A stretch of DNA of 12,010 nucleotides, from the NCBI GenBank assembly GCA_003990745.1, contig RBNI01005867.1, forward strand, positions 1-12,010. Reading direction: 5' to 3'. This document shows positions 1-8,417 of this stretch, in pieces. The stretch's first letter is position 1. The number at the start of each line of letters is the position of its first letter. Position numbers and translations under genes: made by a program. This stretch comes from Jimgerdemannia flammicorona (Eukaryota > Mucoromycota > Endogonomycetes > Endogonales > Endogonaceae). A model generated the notes under the pieces. That model was not told where the DNA came from. It did no database searches and saw only the letters and a list, made by a program, of their open reading frames with translations.

Positions 1-386
1 TTTTTTTTGGTTTTATAGACTCATAGTCCTGCAGATTTTTATTAGAAGAGAATCTAGACTATATAGGCTAAAACCCTCCCCCACCACCCACCAAATATTA
101 TTCTCTCATTAACCTAGAATACTAAATTGTCCAGTAGTCCCACCACTCCAGCTGTACCTATCAGACACTGGCTATACCAACTCTCATGATACAGACCAGA
201 CTTGTCTACTCACTAGGGCTGGATCATCACAACTATATGTGAGAGTACATCTATGTATCAGATCTAGCAGTACAAGAACTAAATAAAGAATAGCTCCCCA
301 AACTCCAAAAGAAAGTTTGAGGCAAAGAAAAACCCCCCAATCAATCAATAGGAACTAAAGTAGATTCAAAGTAGGTGAGTAAAGGA

Positions 387-397
387 CTTATATGTAG
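387..397 (+). promoter_or_regulatory. Candidate LTR TATA box, element A copy
   Basis: The sequence CTTATATGTAG sits at the place equivalent to a perfect palindromic CTTATATATAAG in the right-hand copy (10386-10397). It lies well upstream of the putative gag start, where an LTR promoter would be expected. The match to a TATA box is by eye only. Confidence 0.3.
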
Positions 398-452
398 AAC
401 TCTCTCCAAAAGGACTTACACATGGGCTAGAGCCAGAAAAGACCCCACTTCT

Positions 453-616
453 ACTCTCTAAGCCTGTGGGCCTTCATCATATTACTATATTAACTCTCAG
501 TTCCAGTTGGGTACTACCAGATAAGAAAGGTCTCACTCTCTAAGCCTACAGGTCTTGATTGCATTGCTGTATCAGCTCTTGGTTCTAGTTGGATACAGTC
601 AGAATGCTGGCTCTTA
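453..616 (+). repeat. Two tandem copies of an 82-bp unit in the LTR
   Basis: The phrase ACTCTCTAAGCCT starts at 453 and again at 535, giving a period of 82 bp. Both units continue with a similar run (GCCTxxxGGxCTTxATxxxATTxCTxTATxAxCTCTxxGTTCxAGTTGG) and differ mainly by transitions. The right-hand inverted copy of this LTR shows one unit (about 10280-10360), so the duplication is specific to this copy or was lost from the other. Confidence 0.6.
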
Positions 617-741
617 CATCACTCCACTCTCCATCAGCCAATTGGAAAGTCTCACTGAGATAACATCTGCCCTAATCCTGATAACTGCCCCCAGCCTAGC
701 ACCCTACTGATTTATTATAAACACCCTTCCTCCTATCTGTA

Positions 742-1127
742 ATGGCCATCTCTCCTCTCATCCTGATAATACCTGAAAAGCAGTCACCTATACTAGCACT
801 ATACTCACCAGAAAGCTTGCCAAAGCTCAGAAAACTCCACCACAGATACTGAATAATCTGCAAGTAATCTATACTGATACTTGATGCCTAAGGTCAGCTG
901 ATACCCTATATAGCCCATGAAATACTGAGATAACATCTCATTGATAATAGCAAAAGGAAGAAGATACTGTACTAAAACAGATATACTCCAGATATAGCTA
1001 GAGGTACCAGAAACTATAAAAAAGTAGAGAAGACACCAATCTGATACCAATAAAGGGATAACTTATCACCATTGCCCTCCTCTTACCATATCCATGCAGG
1101 TACAGTAAACTAACTCAAGGTAGAGGG
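742..1127 (+). pseudogene. Degenerate start of gag, element A
   Basis: An ATG at 742 and the equivalent ATG pair in the right-hand copy (- strand, 10079/10076) are both followed by similar open stretches (here beginning MAISPLILIIPEKQSPIL). A second frame just downstream is also stop-poor in both copies and carries a related Gln- and Lys-rich reading. I take this as the N-terminal part of gag. Its stops look like former CGA and CAG codons. Homology to the other copy ends near 1127, so only the first 120 or so codons could be represented. An antisense open frame over 805-1050 is hydrophobic but is a shadow of this region. Which frame is the true one is uncertain. Confidence 0.35.
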
Positions 1128-1140
1128 TATAATTCAGTTT

Positions 1141-1716
1141 GATAATCTTGGTACTAGTGAATATCTCTCTTTCAGTAGATCTGAATTCTTTTTTTCCTCT
1201 TCTTGTTTTCTTCAGCTTTTTGACTTTTATGATCTTTGGCTAAAGAACTAGAAAGATTAATATCTATATTAGTTAATTCTTCTTCTTAATAGAGAATAGA
1301 ATTATAGGATTGTGGTTTCTAATAATGAGTAGTATTTCTCTAATATAATCTGAATTAATAACTTCTCTTTCAATAGTAATCTTACTTTTAACTAGACTGC
1401 TTCTTATTTTGAGAATCCCAATATAGTTTTTTGAAATAGTTATCTCTAAGCTAGTTGTAAGTATGGTGGTTGTCTAGGGTTTAAGTATAATTTTCTCTAC
1501 TATAGTAATATCTATTCTAGCTATATTCTCTGATATATATTCTAATAGAACTACATTAGGATGAATTTTCTGAATCTTGATCTTAATTTCTTTATCATTA
1601 TTACTATCTTCCAAAAGGACTGATAATTTATCCTTCTTCTCTTCTTTTGCCTTTTCTTGTTCTTCAAGAGTCTTTTCTCTTCTTTGATATAGATTTTCTT
1701 AACTCTGATAGTATAC
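1141..1716 (-). pseudogene. dUTPase domain of retroelement B, degenerate
   Basis: One - strand frame runs the whole length, broken only by stops (for example complement 1474-1476 and 1273-1275). It starts with a charged, Glu/Lys-rich segment (EEQEKAKEEKKDKL). Five blocks then follow in the order and spacing of trimeric dUTPase: motif 1 ARIDI (1507-1521), motif 2 RSSL (1393-1404), motif 3 VINSDYIR (1339-1362), the motif 4 area after IIRNHN ending KKKN-stop-L (about 1264-1290), and motif 5 EFRSTE (1171-1188). The blocks share one reading phase. Differences from the family (Gly to Arg or Glu in motifs 1, 3 and 5) are all explained by G-to-A changes. Family role: dUTP hydrolysis, limiting uracil in newly made cDNA. 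It follows the protease with a linker between. I am confident of the family; activity is certainly lost. Confidence 0.85.
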
Positions 1717-1732
1717 AGTAATAGTCTTTGAT

Positions 1733-2083
1733 TAGTACTTCTGAATAAATCAAATCAATTTAAATTGAATCAAATTGAGGGTCATTTAAATTGAATTGAA
1801 TTGGATATTTTTCAATTTGAATAAAGTTCAAATCAAATTGAATTCAAATTAAATTGAGGGTCCAATTTGAACTCTATTTTTTTTTGAAATATAATAACTT
1901 GATAAAAATATGTCTAAATTTAATGATCTTTAGATTTTTAGATTTCACTTAGAGACATCTGATAAGCTAAAGATCATTAAATTTAAATATATTTTCATCA
2001 AGTTATTACATTTCAAAAAATAGAGTTCAAATTGAATTAAATTTGAGTCAAATTTAATTTGATTCAATTTATTGGGCATACTA
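1733..2083. mobile_element. hAT-like MITE 1
   Basis: The left end reads TAGTACTTCTGAATAAAT and the right end, reversed, reads TAGTATGCCCAATAAAT. Both arms are built from repeated AATCAAAT / CAAATTGAAT words and fold back over most of the element. The flanks read GTCTTTGAT (1724-1732) and GTCATTGAT (2084-2092), a near-perfect duplication of 8-9 bp. Ends starting TAGT, the related TAGTG end of MITE 2 and 8-bp duplications there fit the hAT superfamily. It has no coding capacity, so it is a non-autonomous element of 351 bp. It sits inside retroelement B, between the linker and the dUTPase. Confidence 0.75.
1862..2034. repeat. Long internal hairpin of MITE 1
   Basis: The left arm (1862-1933) and right arm (1967-2034) are reverse complements with only a few mismatches over about 70 bp, around a loop of roughly 33 bases. 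The arms include CAATTTGAACTCTATTTTTT, TAACTTGAT and AAATTTAATGATCTTTAG. This core is missing from MITE 2, whose arms join directly at the run AACTCTATTTTT. Confidence 0.85.
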
Positions 2084-2301
2084 GTCATTGATATGCTCTA
2101 TACAATATATCCTAATTCTATGTAGACAGATTTCTTATAGTATATATTCTTCAATAATCTTCTTATACTAATCTTCTTTACTCATCCACCCAATCCTCTT
2201 CTTCTTTTTCTAAGTAGTTATCATATAAGCTTCTTCTTGCTTACTTTCTCCTTTCTATTTCAGATAGAACTCCTTTGTTAATATTAATAGAGATTTATAT
2301 C
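2084..2301 (-). pseudogene. Linker between protease and dUTPase of retroelement B
   Basis: This piece lies between the two MITEs and, with both removed, connects the protease end to the dUTPase start. On the - strand it reads as a stop-poor, acidic and charged stretch (for example EKEEEDWVDE around 2181-2210, then an Arg/Tyr/Asn-rich run). Its stops look like former CAG and CGA codons. I recognise no family. It is placed in element B by position and by the duplications at both MITE borders. Its reading phase is one base off that of the dUTPase after excision of MITE 1, so at least one indel is likely. Confidence 0.5.
2294..2301. repeat. Target duplication of MITE 2, left
   Basis: TTTATATC lies directly before the left end (TAGTGCTCTC) of MITE 2 and is repeated exactly at 8381-8388 directly after its right end. 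An 8-bp duplication is the hallmark length of hAT elements. Confidence 0.8.
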
Positions 2302-2348
2302 TAGTGCTCTCAATAAATCAAATCAAATCAAAGATCTAATTTGATTTA

Positions 2349-2362
2349 AGATTCAATTTGAA
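2349..2362. repeat. LINE target-site duplication, left
   Basis: AGATTCAATTTGAA occurs immediately before the LINE 5' end and again at 8232-8245, one base after its poly(A) tail. Part of the word (ATTCAATTTGAA) is also a common motif of the MITE arms, which weakens it slightly, but both copies sit exactly at the insertion borders. Confidence 0.75.
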
Positions 2363-2447
2363 CACATCTTTCTCAGTTACCACTCACATTATACACACTT
2401 TCACAACATACTTTCAAAAGCATTTATTAGAGAAAGGTACTAAGGTC

Positions 2448-4440
2448 ATGGCAACCAACAAGTAAGCTGACATATGTACTAGATCAGGTAGACTTGGAGC
2501 CTTCAACTGACAACATGTTGGATGAGAGTATAGATTAGAGATAGGGTCTTTTAGTGGTCCAAGTAGATAGGGCAGTTCAGGCAGTAGTGGTAGCACTGGG
2601 GGAGAAGCAGGAGAGCAGAAGGGGAGGAGCTTTGCAGATACACTGAAGGCTAGCAGATGGCCTGTTGGATCTCATGGTAGGCAGGCAGGAGGGAAGGGAA
2701 AGCAGAGAAAAGGAGAAGTGAGAGGTGTTGGATCTCAGCTGGTGGGTAGAAGGGCTAGTAGAGCAGTAGCTAGGAGACTGCTGATAGTGGTATGACTGGG
2801 AATCTAGAAAAAAATCCAGATATGACTGTTGATAGCAGAGCTAGACAAATGGGCCTGAAGAGAAAGGGAGACCTGGTAGATGGTATGATGGGGCTGACAG
2901 TAGCACTATTACTCAAGAAGTTGATCTCAGAGTTTGCTATAATCTTGTGCTTCTGGAAATTAGCAGTGACAGCAAGGATGGTCCTGGGGATTATCTTGAA
3001 GCAAGTAGCTAGAGCAGCCTTAGTAAAGTTTCTGAAGAGATTGGAGGGGATTGAGGTGGGTTTCAAGAAGGTGGGTCCACTAGAGGAGACTTTGAAGACT
3101 GGGTGGCAGTAGGAGAGGTGGTGGTCCCTATGGTATAGTGTTTGAGGTGGGACCCCAGAGTGATTCAGTTACTGGTGAAGAGGGTGCCTATGGTGATGAA
3201 GGTTGAGACTAGGAGAAGAGTGGAGGAGGTGATAGTAGAGTATAGCAATGTGGTTGATATTGGATTCCAGATATGGGAGAGAACTGCTTTCAGAACTGGT
3301 GATGTGGACATCAGAATTAGACTGGTAGGAAGAGAGGCCACAGGGAAGACAAGCAACTGGCCTTTGGTTATGTTGTGGGAGGTCTTCATCTGTAAGGTGT
3401 CAAGAGTGAAAGGAAGTAAGGAAGAGGAGGAGATGAGTGGGGCAGTAGAGTAAAGGGTGAAGGCCTGAAAGATGTATGAAGAGTTTATACATTTGGAAAT
3501 TGTGGATGGGAAATATATTCATACTGACAAGAGGTAGTGAGAGAGGGCTCAAGAGTGCATGAGGTAGAGGGAGTTATTGGTGAGCATGAAAGGAGGGGTA
3601 AAGAAAAGTACTGGTAGAGCTGAGGAGTCTGGAGGTGCTGAAGCAAGTGTCTGAACTAGTAAGGGAGGAGAGAATGGGAAGGAGGGCCTGGATGGAGCCA
3701 GGAAGACACTGTGCAATGATCCTTATGCTGATGGTACATTCAAAGTCTGAAGAGGAATTGGATGACACTCTCTCTCTGATCAGGAGGGGTCCAGCTGAGA
3801 GGAGCAAGGTGGCAGAGGATGTGCTGATATATGGTGCTCAGTGAGTATACTTTGGAGTTCCTGACATGGTGAAAGGAGAACAGGTGGTGGCAGTTGGTGA
3901 GGATGAGCTGGTAGATGTCCTGGAGGAGAGTGGGATGAGACTGCAAGTATGGGGGCTGATACCACAATGCTGGATGCCAGGAGACCAGTGATGCCAGAAG
4001 GGAAGGAGGTGGGAAACCTACTGTAGATGTGCCAGATGATGAACAACTTTGCAGCTGAAGAGTTGGGAGAAGTGGACCTGAGAGTGATGAGCAAGAAGCA
4101 TTGGGCATGGATCCTGTAAGGTGATAGAGTGGTAGAGGTACTGAAAGTGGAGATTCTTACAATTCTTCTGGAGGAGGAGGGGTATGAGGTTGATAAGGAG
4201 AGGGAGACTAGGCTGGCTGGTGTTGTTGGTAAGAGGGCTGCCTTCTGTTGGGCAGAGCATCATGGGCTGAAACTCTGGCAGGAGGCCTACCTGGAGTATC
4301 ATGAGGACTTTGAAGAAAAGAAGAATAGGGAGATGGCCAAACTTCTGGTTGGATTGGAGACAAAGGAGACTGAAGAGAAGGGATTAGCTACTGAACATAT
4401 CTTGGATGTGGTACAAGAGAAGAGTGATGTGGATTTGTAG
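2448..4440 (+). pseudogene. LINE ORF1 (nucleic-acid-binding gag-like protein), degenerate
   Basis: The ATG at 2448 opens a Gly/Ser-rich and basic N-terminus containing GRSFADTLKAS (about 2615-2650), a motif type often seen in LINE ORF1. The frame shifts near 2790. The piece 2792-3112 then aligns clearly with the second LINE copy at 11400-11690 (shared NLEKN, ADLVxxxxGL, ALLLKKLxSEF, IILCF). Next comes 3142-3453, matching the copy at about 11800-11960 (VDIGFQIWERTAFRT...DVDIRI). Further stop-poor pieces lie at 3635-3844 and 4129-4440. The last is Glu/Lys-rich and probably ends the protein 26 bases before the ORF2 ATG. I did not find CCHC knuckles. The family role is RNA binding in the retrotransposition particle. 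Stops and frameshifts make it inactive. Confidence 0.7.
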
Positions 4441-4465
4441 AGGATAAGCAGGACTTTACTTTTAA

Positions 4466-7400
4466 ATGTTATTCCCAATGAACAGTACAACTAATATTTT
4501 TTCTCTGAATGTGAATGGGTTATGGAGATCTGAGTAGTGGAAGAACATTTTCACTTAGCTTAAGAGATTGGAGGCTGATCTCTTTCTGCTGCAGGATATA
4601 TGGTGTGAGGATGATGTGGATCAAGTAGAGTGGACTAGAGAATGGGGAGGAGCTATAGCTTAGATTGGAAGTGGCAATTTTGGTGTGGAGGGATAAAGGG
4701 GATTTAGGTGGAATAAGGAGCTTGGGAGACCATTTGGTATGGGGAGAATGGTGTCAACCTGGGTGGGAGCTATTGTGAGTTGGCTCTTGCTACTACCCAG
4801 TGACTAGGAGTGAGTGGATTGCATAGATTAAGGGTTTTTTAGAGAAAGGAACATTCTTGGAGAATGGGGTGGATATTCTGGAAGGTGACTTCAATATGGT
4901 ACAGAATCTTCAGTTAGATAGAATTGATGGAGAGAGGAGTACTGGTAGAAGGAGTGGCAGCCTGGATGCATGGGAGGAGGTAGAGAACCTTAGCTCCTTA
5001 GGAGATATAGGCAGAATACAGTGAGGAGAAAAGAGGATTTACATACATTGGATGAATAGACTAGGTATAAGAATTGACTGAATACTGATAGCTGAATGCT
5101 GGGGTCTGGATGTTTGGAGAACTCTGGAGGTAGAGTGGTACCCATGGTCAGACCATTGAAGACTATTAGGATAGGGGCAGTTTGGGGAGAGTGGAGATGG
5201 ATCTGGACATTGGCACCTTAACTCCTCCCTGCTAGCTGAGAAGGGATTGTGGGACCCTTGGGCAGAGGACATTCAGGTGAAGATCACAGGCTGGGTACAG
5301 GAGGGCTTGTGAGTAGATATCTAGTGGATAAAGTTAAAAGAGGCCATGAGAGTCTACTGGAGAGAAGTTGGTAGAGATGCTGGAAGGCAAAGGAGGAAAA
5401 GAGTGAGGTGTGCTTCCAATTGATTGGTTAGATTGCAGATGGAATGGGCTGATTTGATAAATTCTGGTAAGGTAGATAATTGGAGGTTAGTGCAAGCTAG
5501 ACTAGAAGTAATGGAGTTGCAACAGATATTGAGAGAGGAAGAGAAGATATATATGAAAGGAATGGCAGCTAGGTTGAGGTAGCAGGGGCTTGAGGAGGAG
5601 GAGAGGCCATCTAGGTACTTGTCAAGGCTTCTCTAAGCAAAAAGGGTATGACATTGATGGGATAGAGTCCTTGATACTGAGGGGGAAATGGTACATGGTA
5701 TGCAATAGATCTTGGGGTTGCTGAAGGAGCAATGAAGGAGTCTGTGGAGTGAGAAGAAAGGGGGTGCAGATATAGAGATAATTGGAGACACTCTGGAGAA
5801 CTGGGAGCCACTACAAGTAGAGGGCCTGGGGGATTTGATCCTTCTAGTCCAAGAGGAGGAGGTCCAGTGAGTCCTTGTAGCAACTAAGCTTGATATAGCA
5901 CCAGGAGAGGATAGTCTACCTTGGGACTTTTGGAAGAAGATAGTGAGGGTTCCTGGGGTGTTGGGAGAGATAGTGGCCCTCTGTGATCTTGTTCTTTTGA
6001 GGGGTCAGTGGGTGGAAGGGCAGGACCTGGGGCTGGTGGCCCTATTGTATAAGGACAAGGGGAGGAGAGAGGATTGGAAGAACTGGAGGCTGATCATGCT
6101 TCTAAATATGGACAGAAAGATGGTGACTAAGGTGATTGTGGTGAGATTACAGAGAGTTGCTCAACAAGTATTAGGTGAGAAGCAGTGAGACTTTATTGGT
6201 AGTAGACTTATCAGAGATGAGATGGCCTGGGTCCATGGTATTATTGAAGGAGCAAGGGCTAGTGGATTGAATGGGAGACTGGTCTTTTTGGACCAAGAGA
6301 AGGCCTATGACTATGTTCAGTAGGTGTAGCTGGGCAAGGTGCTGGACAGAATAGGAGTTCCCCTACTATTTCAAGCTTCTATATTGAATCTGTTAGAGGG
6401 TAGTAGGGTGGTACTGATGTGTAATGATCACCAGAGTATGGAATTTCCCTTAGGGAGAGGAGTTCCTCAGGGGGATCCACTATCTCCTATTCTATATACC
6501 CTTTTATTGAAATCTTTGATAGATATGATTCAGTAGAAGGTGGCAGAGCTCACTATTTATGGTATAGTATGGAAGGTGGGGGCCTTTGTAGATGATATGG
6601 TGATTGGACTTAGATTGGTGGTAGATGTTGAGGCTCTTAAGAAGACAGTAGAATGGTATGAGATACACTCTGGAGCAAAACTCAACTAGTATAAGTGTGA
6701 GACAATAGTATTGAGTAATGAGTTAGTGGGAGGGGATGTCATTGGAATAATTGTCCTAGAAGAAGAGGTAGTGAGGTATCTGGGCATCTTCCTTTCAGTA
6801 TATGGATCAGTCTTACCATGAGTATGGTGGGAGAGGAGGGTGGCTATCTGAGGGGAGGCACTTTGAGGCTGGGGAGATTGCTACATCTCCCTGGCAGGCT
6901 GAGTTTCAATTCTGAATATCTACTAGTTCCCTAAGCTGTGGTATATTGCCTATCACTTGGACTTTCCAGCTTGGGTGGTGAAGAGACTGATGAAGCTGGC
7001 TAGGGATTGGATTTGGGTGGGGAGGCAATTCCAGATTAGTTGGAATACTCTTTCAATGTCAGTAGTTCAAGGGGGGCTAGGACTGATGGACTTTCCCAAG
7101 AGGCAACACTGCCTGAGAGCTTGGTGATTGAAGCAGACAGTAGAACTGAGGAGAGGGAGATGAGTGCTATTAATGTAGAAGGTGTGGGAGATGAGATTCT
7201 CCCCAAGAGGGTCCTCAGGAGATTTGCTTTCCCTGGTAGACCTGGGTGGAAGCCATAGGCTGCAGTATAAAGACTTCTGGTGGGGGGTAGCAGATGGAGT
7301 ATACCACATAGGCCTGCACTGACATTGTAATAAAGAGGAGATGCTGTGGGGACCAGCTATGTAGAGATAGGACAGACTGCTTCTGGGGGATACTCTCTTT

Positions 7401-8091
7401 ATTGAATTTGATATTAGTGATAGAGTGAAGTGTCAGAGGAGTCTTGGTCAGGATCTTTGGCCTAGCAGTTGACAAGCAGTAAGGATTGGTAAGAAGTGGA
7501 ATTGGGTGGGAGTCTGGGAATAGAGTACTAAGGTGCAGAGGTGGCTTCCTCCTAAGTACTAGGTAGTATAGTGGCAGATATTATGGAGAAATGTTATGTT
7601 GAATTTCTGTGCTAGGTATCTGGTGGATGGTAGCATACTGGAATATGAGGTATGCTACAATATAGGATAAGTTGGGGGATTTGTACAGACACTAGAATAT
7701 TGGCTGGGAGAGTGTGAGGTTCTGGGGGACTTTTGGATAGCAGTAGGAGACCAGCTGGGTGTAAAGAGGAGACCAGATGGAGAGAGAGGTTGCTGGGAAT
7801 ATCTGAGAACTAGGTTGGTGGGTGGGGTGGGCAATGAATGGCTTACTGTAGGGTGGGTTTTAGCTGTATAGATAGGGCTAGCTAGATATTAGCTTTTTGT
7901 TTTTGAGGAGGGGTGACAACTAGGCTGACAGGAGAGATTGTTAAGATGAGAGGAGTTGGTGGGAGATATTGACAGAGTGGTGGATTAGATGGGGTCCCCA
8001 GGGTGGGCATTACTGCCATCTGGTAGAAGAGATTTGTAGACAGAGTAGTGGGCAGATAGAGGTGATTAATGGCCTAGTAGTCTTTAATTGA
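4466..8091 (+). pseudogene. LINE ORF2: endonuclease and reverse transcriptase, degenerate
   Basis: ATGs at 4466 and 4478 are in one frame and lead into SLNVNGL, the start of an apurinic-type endonuclease. After a frameshift near 4770 the endonuclease continues with EGDFNMVQ (4881 on), RID-stop-IL (5070-5087) and SDH (5148-5156). The reverse transcriptase follows in one phase: APGEDSLPWDFWK (about 5898), motif A LDQEKAYD (about 6288-6311), RGVPQGDPLSP (to 6488) and the catalytic FVDD (6585-6596, usually F/YADD). That frame holds to at least 7400, through GGLGLMDFP (7071-7097). The C-terminal part shifts frame and a Trp-rich stretch ends at the TGA at 8089-8091. Stops at 6186, 6321 and 6534 fit former CGA or CAG codons. 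The enzyme nicks target DNA and copies the element's RNA there. Confidence 0.9.
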
Positions 8092-8106
8092 GAGAGAGAA
8101 GGGAGA

Positions 8107-8125
8107 GGGGGGCCCCCCTAGGGGG
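8107..8125 (+). other. GC hairpin near the LINE 3' end
   Basis: Six G, six C, TA and five G follow one another (GGGGGGCCCCCCTAGGGGG). The first twelve bases are a perfect palindrome, and the C run can pair with either G run. It lies about 80 bases before the poly(A), in an otherwise AT-leaning window. LINE 3' ends often carry a stem-loop read by their reverse transcriptase; that role here is inference. Confidence 0.45.
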
Positions 8126-8203
8126 ATTGGATAGGGGTGGGCCTAGTGTATTATATATGGGATAGACAGCTGTATTAATAAAGAAAGGAGTCCAAGAGAC
8201 TAT

Positions 8204-8230
8204 AAAAAAAAAAAAAAAAAAAAAAAAAAA
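8204..8230 (+). repeat. LINE poly(A) tail
   Basis: There are 27 uninterrupted A bases after GACTAT, followed within one base by the right target duplication. An AATAAA sits at 8178-8183, a sensible distance upstream for a polyadenylation signal. Confidence 0.9.
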
Positions 8231-8231
8231 G

Positions 8232-8245
8232 AGATTCAATTTGAA
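8232..8245. repeat. LINE target-site duplication, right
   Basis: AGATTCAATTTGAA, identical to 2349-2362. Beyond it the right arm of MITE 2 resumes. Confidence 0.75.
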
Positions 8246-8380
8246 AAATAGAGTTTGAATTAGACCCTTAATTCAATTAAATTTGATTTAATTCAAACTT
8301 GATTTGAATTGAAAATCCCCAATTTGATTCAATTTGAATAACTCTCAATTTGAATTGATTTGATTTATTTAGAAGTACTA

Positions 8381-8388
8381 TTTATATC
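8381..8388. repeat. Target duplication of MITE 2, right
   Basis: TTTATATC, identical to 2294-2301, directly after the right end of MITE 2. Retroelement B resumes immediately beyond it. Confidence 0.8.
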
Positions 8389-8417
8389 TTCTATCTATAG
8401 TAGATGATCTAGATCTT

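Larger units (their letters stand above)
14..1127 (+). mobile_element. LTR-retroelement A: LTR plus start of gag, truncated
   Basis: Read on the + strand, this stretch aligns throughout, with substitutions and small indels, to the reverse complement of about 9694-10773. Clear anchors are the segment around 33-75 against 10724-10758, the block around 540-595 against about 10310-10355, and the block 770-835 against 10000-10035. In the right-hand copy the same strand runs on into gag and protease, so I read this as the 5' part (LTR, leader, first part of gag) of a Ty3/gypsy-like element pointing to the + strand. Homology between the copies stops near 1127, where the sequence passes into the opposite-strand dUTPase remnant. 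The exact LTR ends are unresolved: no clear TG...CA termini and no primer-binding site could be fixed. A run of eight T lies at the window edge outside it. The inverted homology itself is directly visible; the LTR reading is inference. Confidence 0.6.
2363..8230 (+). mobile_element. Nearly full-length LINE (non-LTR retrotransposon)
   Basis: It is 5.87 kb with, in order, a short 5' leader (2363-2447), ORF1 (2448-4440), ORF2 with endonuclease and reverse transcriptase (4466-8091), a short 3' untranslated part and a run of 27 A. A 14-bp duplication flanks it. ORF2 motifs such as LDQEKAYD and QGDPLSP resemble the L1/Tx1-like rather than the classical Tad1 style of fungal LINEs, a judgement from memory. 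The + strand is purine-rich throughout. Many TAG and TGA stops stand where CAG and CGA are expected, so it cannot retrotranspose. It landed inside MITE 2. A second, diverged copy begins near 11100. Confidence 0.9.
2302..8380. mobile_element. hAT-like MITE 2, split by the LINE
   Basis: The left end (TAGTGCTCTCAATAAATCAA) and the reversed right end (TAGTACTTCTAAATAAATCAA) match each other and the ends of MITE 1. The right arm, about 8246-8380, reversed, follows the left arm of MITE 1 for over 130 bp up to AACTCTATTTTT. An exact 8-bp duplication (TTTATATC) borders it. Without the LINE and one copy of the LINE's target duplication, it would be about 196 bp (2302-2362 joined to 8246-8380), shorter than MITE 1 because the hairpin core is absent. 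TAGTG fits the hAT end consensus YARNG. Confidence 0.75.

Noticed and set aside
580..605. TTGGATACAG after the LTR repeat unit as a primer-binding site
   Set aside because: The equivalent in the other arm is TTGAGTGTAG and I could not match either to a specific tRNA 3' end.
711..722. TTATTATAAACA as the LTR TATA box
   Set aside because: It is only about 25 bases before the putative gag ATG and is not kept in the inverted copy, which has no TATAAA there; the site at 387-397 is better placed and shared.
805..1050. 81-codon hydrophobic open frame on the - strand
   Set aside because: It is antisense to the stop-poor gag-like frame of the LTR element, and the equivalent region of the inverted copy does not keep it open.
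1745..2065. Repeated CAAATTGAAT-type words resembling an array
   Set aside because: There is no constant spacer length or unique spacers, and the words lie in inverted arms of a MITE, so this is not CRISPR or a satellite.
2770..4490. Several open frames of 60-120 codons on the - strand
   Set aside because: They mirror the purine-rich LINE ORF1 on the + strand: few stops arise on the pyrimidine-rich complement. No family motifs, low complexity rich in Ser, Pro and Leu.
7067..7475. Overlapping open frames on both strands, including a + frame at 7040-7258
   Set aside because: The ORF2 frame (third phase) passes through here with recognisable GGLGLMDFP and later LGDTLFIEFDI pieces, so the others are shadows.
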